Shown: positions 13,423 through 18,375 of the stretch, in pieces
How the letters are laid out: every line of letters starts with the position of its first letter
Numbering within the stretch: the stretch's first letter is position 1
Assembly: GCA_016302545.1 (NCBI GenBank)
Contig: JAEDNK010000018.1
Location: 1 to 18,375, forward strand
Direction of reading: 5' to 3'
Origin: Bacillota bacterium
GTDB lineage: Bacteria > Bacillota > Clostridia > Peptostreptococcales > Anaerovoracaceae
DNA: 18,375 nucleotides
Position numbers and translations under genes: made by a program
The notes under the pieces: model-generated
The model's input: the letters and a program-made list of their open reading frames with translations, nothing else
The model's database searches: none
What the model was told of the DNA's origin: nothing

Positions 13423-14328
13423 TTAAGTTAAAAACTGATGATCTAAAAATTCTGTGAACCTCTGGAGCACAGGATTTTTTTGTTCCTCAACCCAGGCGGC
13501 AATGATTTCCACAGTTTCATCGTCACCTACTAAAGGCAGAAAAATGATGTTATCAGCGTTATCCAGTTTTTCGGTTACATAACCCGGGAGTATGGAAATG
13601 CCCTCTTCGGCGGCTATCATCATCAGAATACTTTCCATGTCGTTTGAGCGGAATGTAATGTTGGGTTTGTATCCGGCCTTATAGTATAGTTCAAAGAAAT
13701 GGCGGTCACCTACCGAGTCTGCGTCGCGGGAATGGGTCATAAACAGAATATTTTCACTTTTAAGCTCGCTTCTTTTCAGGGATGTTCTTCCTGAGAAAGG
13801 ATGGCTGTTGTATAGTGCGACCATGAGAGGGCTTCTTTCTATTACATGGGCGGCGATGCTCCGGTCCTTGGAAAGCTCTGTACTGTCCCAGGTAAATATT
13901 ATGTCAAATTCTCCGTTGACAAGTCCGGCTGCAAGAGTGTCCGTATCACAGCGGTGACAGGATATGAGCACGTTGGGATATTCCTCGTGGAAAGCCCTCA
14001 GAGTATTTGACAATCTGCTCCTTTCATAGCCCTTAGTATAACCTATTCTTAAATTGCCCACGAAGCCTACGGAAGCCTCCTGCACCCGGTTTATGGAGTG
14101 GTTTATGCGCTCTAAAATAGCTTTTGCATCTGCAAGAAAGAGCTTTCCCGCAGGAGTGAGACTGATCGGACGGCTGGAGCGGTCGAAGAGAGCAACACCC
14201 ACAGTGTACTCCAGTGCTTGAATTTGCTGGGTTACGGCAGTCTGGGATATGTAGTATTGAGCAGCAGCCTTGGTAAAGCTGCGGTTTTCTGCGGCGGATA
14301 CGAAGTAGCGAAGCTGATTTATATTCAT
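13423..14328 (-). CDS. LysR-family transcriptional regulator
   Basis: The protein is 301 aa with the family layout. The N-terminal winged HTH is MNINQLRYFVSAAENRSFTKAA...ISQTAVTQQIQALE...LFDRSSRPISLTPAG (residues 1-65), followed by a linker helix. The effector-binding domain starts near NLRIGYTKGYERS. The ligand is unknown. AGGAG lies 7 nt before the ATG. It is divergent from the NSS transporter across 137 nt carrying an ATAAG-N5-CTTAT dyad, so it most likely controls the transporter and itself. Its stop codon is 2 nt from the stop of the convergent MBL gene. Confidence 0.95.
   Translation of the reverse strand: MNINQLRYFVSAAENRSFTKAAAQYYISQTAVTQQIQALEYTVGVALFDRSSRPISLTPAGKLFLADAKAILERINHSINRVQEASVGFVGNLRIGYTKGYERSRLSNTLRAFHEEYPNVLISCHRCDTDTLAAGLVNGEFDIIFTWDSTELSKDRSIAAHVIERSPLMVALYNSHPFSGRTSLKRSELKSENILFMTHSRDADSVGDRHFFELYYKAGYKPNITFRSNDMESILMMIAAEEGISILPGYVTEKLDNADNIIFLPLVGDDETVEIIAAWVEEQKNPVLQRFTEFLDHQFLT
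13446..13481 (+). terminator. Terminator of the moaC-MBL operon, inside lysR
   Basis: CTGTG (13452-13456) pairs with CACAG (13468-13472), 11-nt loop, extended outward by a T-G pair and about five A-T pairs, ending in a run of seven T at 13475-13481. It lies 26-60 nt after the stop of the MBL gene and within the last codons of the convergent lysR gene. The symmetric A and T runs mean it might also act on the lysR transcript, but before the lysR stop codon. Confidence 0.65.
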
Positions 14329-14345
14329 TGTGTTTCTCCTATTAC

Positions 14346-14360
14346 ATAAGTTTATCTTAT
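14346..14360. promoter_or_regulatory. LysR-type regulator binding dyad
   Basis: ATAAG (14346-14350), five bases, CTTAT (14356-14360), extended by C14345 and G14361. It contains the T-N11-A spacing typical of LysR boxes. Its centre is about 65 bp upstream of the predicted transporter start, the classic activation position. It also covers the predicted lysR start and touches the lysR -10, the classic autorepression position. A second overlapping dyad TATG-ATAA-CATA lies at 14358-14369. Confidence 0.65.
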
Positions 14361-14387
14361 GATAACATAGAGATAAAGAAATTGCAA
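14359..14387 (-). promoter_or_regulatory. Promoter of lysR
   Basis: On the minus strand TTGCAA (14387-14382), 17-nt spacer and TATCAT (14364-14359), with an extended TG one base before the -10. The start would be near 14352, giving a leader of about 24 nt. The -35 hexamer is palindromic and shared with the divergent transporter promoter. Confidence 0.6.
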
Positions 14388-14411
14388 ATTATATATAGGC
14401 GCGGTTATAAT
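14382..14411 (+). promoter_or_regulatory. Promoter of the NSS transporter
   Basis: TTGCAA (14382-14387), 18-nt spacer, TATAAT (14406-14411), a perfect -10 box. The predicted start is about 14418. It uses the same palindromic -35 hexamer as the lysR promoter, so RNA polymerase cannot occupy both at once. Confidence 0.65.
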
Positions 14412-14418
14412 TGTATCA

Positions 14419-14454
14419 TGTAGGAGGAACAACCTCCTATAATATGTTTAGGAG
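14419..14454 (+). promoter_or_regulatory. Transporter leader with alternative hairpins
   Basis: TAGGAGG (14421-14427) pairs with CCTCCTA (14433-14439) over a 5-nt loop, extendable by a G-U and a U-A pair. The same CTCCTA (14434-14439) can instead pair with TAGGAG (14449-14454), the ribosome binding site of the transporter, 11 nt before its ATG. The two pairings exclude each other. The first leaves the site free and the second hides it. The hairpin would begin at the very 5' end of the transcript. Confidence 0.55.
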
Positions 14455-14465
14455 CAAGATTTATT

Positions 14466-15821
14466 ATGAAAAGAGAAAATTTTAATTCGAGACTCGGATT
14501 TATACTGGTAAGCGCGGGATGTGCCATAGGCATCGGCAATGTGTGGAAGTTCCCTTATGTTGCGGGAGCCAACGGCGGCGGAGTTTTCGTGCTTTTTTAT
14601 ATCTTGTTTTTGCTGTGCATGGGAGTTCCTGTGCTGACAATGGAGCTGGCAGTAGGACGTGCCAGCCGCAAGAGCGCAGTTCTGGGTTATAAGGCGCTGG
14701 AAAAGCCGGGCAGCAAATGGCATATTCACGGTTGGTTCTGCATGCTTGGCTGTTATCTTCTCATGATGTACTACACTACGGTATCGGGCTGGATGGGCAG
14801 CTATTTCGTGAAGTTTATCAATGGGACATTTACGGCAGGCATGGATACAGAGGCGGTTTCGGCGGAATTCCCCAATATGCTGGGAAAGCCCGTTGAAATG
14901 ACCATTTTCATGGTGATAATAGTTATCGCAGGCTTCGCCGTATGCAGTCTGGGACTGCAGAAAGGTCTGGAAAAAATAACTAAGTATATGATGGGTGCAC
15001 TGCTGGTTTTAATTGTTGTGCTGGCAATCCACAGTCTGACACTGCCGGGGGCTATGGAAGGTGTTAAGTTTTATCTGCTCCCTGATTTTAAGCAGGCTGC
15101 AGAGGTAGGAATAGGCAATGTAATGGTGGCCGCCATGAATCAGTCCTTCTTTACACTGAGCCTTGGTATTGGCGCCATGGAAATCTTCGGAAGCTACATG
15201 TCCAAAGACCATACTCTGACCGGAGAATCATTAAGAATCTGCGGACTTGATACCTTCGTGGCCTTTATGTCGGGGCTGATTATTTTCCCTGCATGCTTCT
15301 CCTTTGGAGTTGAAACCACTCAGGGACCTGCCCTTATCTTCATGACCCTGCCTAATATTTTTGTAAATATGGCAGGAGGACGGGTATGGGGCGCACTTTT
15401 CTTCCTGTTTATGATATTCGCCAGCTTTTCCACCGTTATCGCAGTGTTCGAAAACCTGCTTGCAGGCTGCATGGATAACTTCGGCTGGAGCAGGAAGAAG
15501 GCTGTAATTGTAAATCTTGTTTTTATACTTGTTGCCAGCATGCCTTGCGTTCTGGGCTACAACCTGTGGAGCGATTTACATATTATCGGAGCAAGAGATG
15601 TACTGGACAGCGAGGACTTCCTGGTAAGCAACCTGCTGCTTCCAATCGGGTCTCTGATTTACCTGCTCTTCTGTGTAACCAAGTGGGGCTGGGGCTTCGA
15701 CAAGTATCTGGCTGAAGCCAATGAAGGCAAAGGCGTCAAGCTTACGAGAGGTCTTAAATACTACTTCATGTTTGTAGTGCCTGCCCTGATAGTTGTGATA
15801 CTGATCAAAGGCTTGATTTAA
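14466..15821 (+). CDS. Sodium-dependent transporter, NSS (SNF) family
   Basis: The protein is 451 aa, within the usual range for bacterial LeuT/MhsT-type symporters that import amino acids or related compounds with sodium. The first helix carries the diagnostic GCAIGIGNVWKFPYVAGANG, with an unwound sodium and substrate site. GVPVLTMELAVGR follows helix 2. About ten more hydrophobic segments follow, ending in the helix YYFMFVVPALIVVILIKGL. Eleven or twelve segments are likely. The substrate cannot be told. The ATG has TAGGAG 11 nt upstream. Expression is probably activated by the divergent LysR protein, and a strong terminator follows. Confidence 0.95.
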   Translation: MKRENFNSRLGFILVSAGCAIGIGNVWKFPYVAGANGGGVFVLFYILFLLCMGVPVLTMELAVGRASRKSAVLGYKALEKPGSKWHIHGWFCMLGCYLLMMYYTTVSGWMGSYFVKFINGTFTAGMDTEAVSAEFPNMLGKPVEMTIFMVIIVIAGFAVCSLGLQKGLEKITKYMMGALLVLIVVLAIHSLTLPGAMEGVKFYLLPDFKQAAEVGIGNVMVAAMNQSFFTLSLGIGAMEIFGSYMSKDHTLTGESLRICGLDTFVAFMSGLIIFPACFSFGVETTQGPALIFMTLPNIFVNMAGGRVWGALFFLFMIFASFSTVIAVFENLLAGCMDNFGWSRKKAVIVNLVFILVASMPCVLGYNLWSDLHIIGARDVLDSEDFLVSNLLLPIGSLIYLLFCVTKWGWGFDKYLAEANEGKGVKLTRGLKYYFMFVVPALIVVILIKGLI

Positions 15822-15845
15822 TAAATATAAATGCTGCAAAATAAT

Positions 15846-15881
15846 GCCCGAAAGGAGAGTGGTATCTCTTTTCGGGCTTTT
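15846..15881 (+). terminator. Rho-independent terminator after the NSS transporter
   Basis: GCCCGAAAGGAGA (15846-15858) pairs with TCTCTTTTCGGGC (15865-15877): 13 pairs including one G-T, 6-nt loop, followed by TTTT that continues from the stem (15878-15881). It lies 24 nt after the transporter stop and separates it from the next operon. Confidence 0.88.
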
Positions 15882-15895
15882 CTGTGGGCTGCAGC

Positions 15896-15924
15896 TTGAC
15901 CTGCGAACAAATGTTTGATAAAAT
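15896..15924 (+). promoter_or_regulatory. Promoter of the SPL-like/moaA operon
   Basis: TTGACC (15896-15901), 17-nt spacer, TAAAAT (15919-15924), with TG one base before the -10. The start would be near 15931, leaving a leader of about 43 nt. That is too short for a molybdenum cofactor riboswitch. Confidence 0.75.
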
Positions 15925-15973
15925 GTATGCATAAGTAATACTGCTGACAGGTAAACCTCCAGAGGGGAAGATA

Positions 15974-16918
15974 ATGATAAATAAGGCAAACATCCATGAA
16001 CAGCATATCACCGTTTACTGTAAGACTGCAGCAAACCGGGTAAAGGGCAGGTTCCCATACAGATGGGATCTGAATATTTATCGTGGATGTGAGCATGGCT
16101 GCCGGTACTGCTTTGCCTTATATACTCACAAGTATATGGATAACCGGAGGGCAGGATGCTTTTTCAGCACCATTTATAAAAAAGAAAACATTGCAGATCA
16201 GCTGGAGCGCCAGCTTGCCTCGCCATCATGGAAAGGCGAAGTAATAAACCTGGGCGGTGTTACCGACAATTATCAGCCCTTGGAAGCAGAAAACGGTTTG
16301 ATGACAGAGGTTCTGGAGGTTCTGATTAAATACAGAAATCCCTGCATCATCTCGACCAAATCCGATCTGATTTTGAGAGATTACGAACTTATAGACAGAC
16401 TTTCCCGTATGACTTATGTAAATATTGCATCAACCATAACCTGTGTGGATGAGAAGCTGGCGGCAGAACTGGAGCCGGGTGCGGTAAGCCCTGACAGGCG
16501 TTTTGCCATGCTTAAGGAGTTTGCTAAGACCAATGCTTCCACGGGCGTTCATTCCATGCCGCTGATTCCTTATCTTACAGATGATACGGCTAATCTTGAA
16601 GGCTTGTACCAAGGTGCGGTAAGCTGTGGCGCCAGGTATCTGCTGCCGGGATACCTCAATCTTAAAGGGGCCACCAGGGAGGCTTTCTTTGAATACCTTT
16701 TTAAATACAGGCCATATCTGCTTGAGCCGATTAACAGGCTGTTTACTGAAAAAAATACCTATAAGGAATATCGCATTCCCAAGTATAGGGAGATAAGGCA
16801 GATAGCTGAGAAATACAAGATGCCTTCAAATTATAGGGAAGAGGTTCGGAGCAGAATGCCTGCGGCAATGCATAATGCATGTGCTGCCGAAGCCGGCGAG
16901 CAGCTGAAATTTTTATAA
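15974..16918 (+). CDS. SPL-family radical SAM protein
   Basis: The 314-aa protein has the radical SAM cluster motif C39-x3-C43-x2-C46 in RGCEHGCRYCFA. NLGGVTDNYQPLE and IISTKSDLILRDYELI mark the spore-photoproduct-lyase-like group COG1533. Most members of this broad group are uncharacterised and are not photoproduct lyases. The Cys-rich tail AMHNACAAEAGEQL is unremarkable. GAGGGGAAG lies just before the ATG. It is the first gene after the promoter at 15896-15924, and moaA follows after 23 nt, so the two iron-sulfur radical enzymes are co-expressed. Whether its job concerns the cofactor is unknown. Confidence 0.9.
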   Translation: MINKANIHEQHITVYCKTAANRVKGRFPYRWDLNIYRGCEHGCRYCFALYTHKYMDNRRAGCFFSTIYKKENIADQLERQLASPSWKGEVINLGGVTDNYQPLEAENGLMTEVLEVLIKYRNPCIISTKSDLILRDYELIDRLSRMTYVNIASTITCVDEKLAAELEPGAVSPDRRFAMLKEFAKTNASTGVHSMPLIPYLTDDTANLEGLYQGAVSCGARYLLPGYLNLKGATREAFFEYLFKYRPYLLEPINRLFTEKNTYKEYRIPKYREIRQIAEKYKMPSNYREEVRSRMPAAMHNACAAEAGEQLKFL

Positions 16919-16941
16919 AACAGAATCAGGAGAAACCATCT

Positions 16942-17901
16942 ATGCAAGACCGCTTAGGACGAGAAATAGACTACATCAGAATATCAATAACGGACAGGTG
17001 TAACCTGCGCTGCGGCTACTGCATGCCTGAATGCGGAGTGCCATCTGTTTCCCATGATATGATTCTAAGATTCGACGAGATTGTAAGGCTTGTAAAAATC
17101 TTCTGTTCATTGGGTATCAAAAATGTTAAAATAACAGGAGGCGAACCTTTGGTACGTAAAGGTGCGGTTGGCCTCATAAAAGATATAAAAGCTATAGATG
17201 GCATTGAAAAAGTGTCTCTGACCACTAACGGTATTTTGCTTTCGGAAAAGCTTGATGTGATGGCAGAAGCAGGAATAGGCAGTATAAATATCAGCCTTGA
17301 TACACTGGACAGGCAGAAGTACATGGAGCTTACAGGGCTTGACGGGCTGGATATAGTGCTTAAGGTCATTGATGAGTGCAGAGCCTATCCTGAAATCAAG
17401 GTAAAAATAAACGCTGTGACTTTGGCCGATTACAATAGAGATGAGATATGCGCTTTGGCGGATTTTGCCGCAGACATGGGCGTAACACTTCGATTTATCG
17501 AGATGATGCCCCTAGGGCTTGGAACCGGATTTGGCGGATATAATCAAGATGAGATTATGACTGTATTGGAAGAAGCATATGGCCCTGCGAAAACAATAAA
17601 TGAAGAAGTCGGCAGCGGACCGGCAAAGTACTATAGCTTTGAAGGTCTGGAAGGCAGAATAGGTTTCATAAGCCCTATGTCCCATAAGTTCTGCCGTAGC
17701 TGCAACAGAATAAGGCTTACATCTGAAGGACTGCTCAGACCGTGTCTGGGTTCTGATGTGGGCATAGATCTGAGAATGCCAATGCGAGAGGGTGCGAGCG
17801 ATGAAGAACTGGCATCACTCATATGCGAGGGGATTACGGATAAGCCGGCAGGACACCGATTCGAAACAACAGACTCTTTGATGTCAAAAATAGGCGGCTA
17901 G
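16942..17901 (+). CDS. moaA: GTP 3',8-cyclase MoaA
   Basis: MoaA is a radical SAM enzyme that cyclises GTP to 3',8-cyclo-7,8-dihydro-GTP, the first step of molybdenum cofactor synthesis; MoaC uses the product. It is 319 aa. The N-terminal cluster motif is C20-x3-C24-x2-C27 in DRCNLRCGYCMPE. KITGGEPLVRKG and LTTNGILL follow. The C-terminal cluster ligands are C251, C254 and C268 in FCRSCNRIRLTSEG and RPCLG. The protein ends in the conserved Gly-Gly (SKIGG), needed for activity in known members. ATG 16942 has AGGAG 9 nt upstream. An in-frame ATG at 16879 lies inside the previous gene and lacks a site. Confidence 0.98.
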   Translation: MQDRLGREIDYIRISITDRCNLRCGYCMPECGVPSVSHDMILRFDEIVRLVKIFCSLGIKNVKITGGEPLVRKGAVGLIKDIKAIDGIEKVSLTTNGILLSEKLDVMAEAGIGSINISLDTLDRQKYMELTGLDGLDIVLKVIDECRAYPEIKVKINAVTLADYNRDEICALADFAADMGVTLRFIEMMPLGLGTGFGGYNQDEIMTVLEEAYGPAKTINEEVGSGPAKYYSFEGLEGRIGFISPMSHKFCRSCNRIRLTSEGLLRPCLGSDVGIDLRMPMREGASDEELASLICEGITDKPAGHRFETTDSLMSKIGG

Positions 17902-17917
17902 CAGGAGGTCTAATGGA

Positions 17918-18375
17918 GTGAAAGAAAAGGACGGGATAGTGAAGGCGGTCTGCATCAGCAGAGAGAAAGGCACGCCTAAGGAAAACATAGGGCAGGGGCT
18001 TTTGATAGAAAACTGGGGGCTTGAGCGTGATGCACACGCAGGAAAGTGGCATCGTCAGGTGAGTCTGCTTTCCGCAGATAAAATAGATGAATTCAAAAGC
18101 GAACACCCTGAGGTTGCAATAGAGCCGGGGGCTTTCGGAGAAAATCTGGTTGTCGGCGGCATTGATTTTGCCAAGCTGCCTGTAGGAACTGTAATAAAAG
18201 CGGGCGAAGGGGTACTGGAACTATCTCAGATAGGAAAGGAATGTCATTCCGGCTGCATTATAGCCAGAACAGCGGGAAAATGCATTATGCCAACGGAGGG
18301 CGTATTTGCCCGGGTTATAAAGGGAGGCACTGTGAAAGCAGGCGACCCTGTTAAAATTGAATACCATAAAACCGA
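17918..18375 (+). CDS. MOSC-domain protein (3' end cut by window)
   Basis: The frame is open from GTG 17918 to the end of the window, 152 codons with no stop, so the gene is partial. MOSC domains are beta-barrel sulfur carriers related to the molybdenum cofactor sulfurase C-terminus. Visible are GLERDAHAGKWHRQVSLLS, FGENLVVGG, and the cysteines C109, C113 and C122 in GKECHSGC and AGKC. By length it is near the usual end of a stand-alone MOSC (about 150-160 aa), but some relatives are fused to MogA. AGGAGG lies 9 nt before the GTG. An ATG-GAG-TGA mini frame at 17913-17921 overlaps the start. Confidence 0.93.
   Translation, partial: MKEKDGIVKAVCISREKGTPKENIGQGLLIENWGLERDAHAGKWHRQVSLLSADKIDEFKSEHPEVAIEPGAFGENLVVGGIDFAKLPVGTVIKAGEGVLELSQIGKECHSGCIIARTAGKCIMPTEGVFARVIKGGTVKAGDPVKIEYHKT

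Noticed and set aside
13441..13500. The A/T-flanked hairpin as the lysR terminator
   Set aside because: On the minus strand it lies before the lysR stop codon, so ending there would truncate the message. It is assigned to the plus strand.
15925..15973. Molybdenum cofactor riboswitch before the SPL-like/moaA operon
   Set aside because: The leader is only about 43 nt and shows none of the multi-stem architecture. The moaC operon leader is equally short.
15974..16918. Naming the radical SAM gene splB (spore photoproduct lyase)
   Set aside because: Group-level motifs only. Its sequence style fits the broad COG1533 set, most members of which are not photoproduct lyases.
1..18375. tRNA or rRNA genes, CRISPR arrays, insertion sequences, integrase or phage genes
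   Set aside because: Nothing with the needed repeats, structures or protein motifs was seen. Apart from gene gaps, the region looks like stable core chromosome.

Overview
The window reads as chromosomal DNA of a low-to-mid G+C anaerobic Firmicute, most likely a clostridium (Peptostreptococcales or Anaerovoracaceae-like; this is inference from gene order and protein style, not from a database search). AGGAGG-type ribosome binding sites are strong throughout. The gene blocks ylxM-ffh-rpsP-khpA-rimM-trmD and yggS-sepF-yggT-divIVA-lspA-rluD are typical of Firmicutes. A 42-codon gene resembling the sporulation regulator Gin suggests a spore former or a descendant of one.

Layout. (1) 1-1100: a terminator-like hairpin, one minus-strand membrane-anchored protein of unknown function, and an AT-rich divergent intergenic region with a near-duplicated ~35-nt element. 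(2) 1066-4814: a well-formed promoter drives the SRP and translation operon ylxM-ffh-rpsP-khpA-rimM-trmD, covering protein targeting, ribosomal protein bS16, 16S maturation and tRNA m1G37. (3) 4823-9316: a second promoter, placed almost on the start codon, drives the division and envelope block: HlyD-like protein, yggS, sepF, yggT, divIVA, lspA, rluD-type pseudouridine synthase. (4) 9343-9617: a terminator and a minus-strand Gin-like zinc micro-protein with a candidate sigma-F promoter. (5) 9742-13481: an alpha/beta hydrolase followed by molybdenum cofactor genes moaC and mogA, a ThiF/MoeB-type enzyme, a 92-aa MOSC-core mini-protein and a COG1237-type metallo-beta-lactamase-fold protein. The run ends in a terminator lying inside the 3' end of the convergent lysR gene. 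(6) 13423-15881: a LysR regulator divergent from a sodium:neurotransmitter-symporter (NSS) family transporter. The shared control region has a LysR-type dyad, two promoters using one palindromic -35 hexamer, and a transporter leader that can fold in two mutually exclusive ways around the ribosome binding site. (7) 15896-18375: a promoter, an SPL-like radical SAM protein, moaA and a MOSC-domain gene cut by the window end.

How the parts relate. MoaA and MoaC together make cyclic pyranopterin monophosphate, MogA adenylylates molybdopterin, and the ThiF/MoeB-like and MOSC proteins suit sulfur handling around the cofactor. The pathway is split in two by the LysR/transporter pair. moaD, moaE, moeA and mobA are not in the window. 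The most interesting points are the transporter leader switch with its divergent control region, the Gin-like micro-gene, the paired full-length and mini MOSC proteins, and the apparently leaderless start of the division block.
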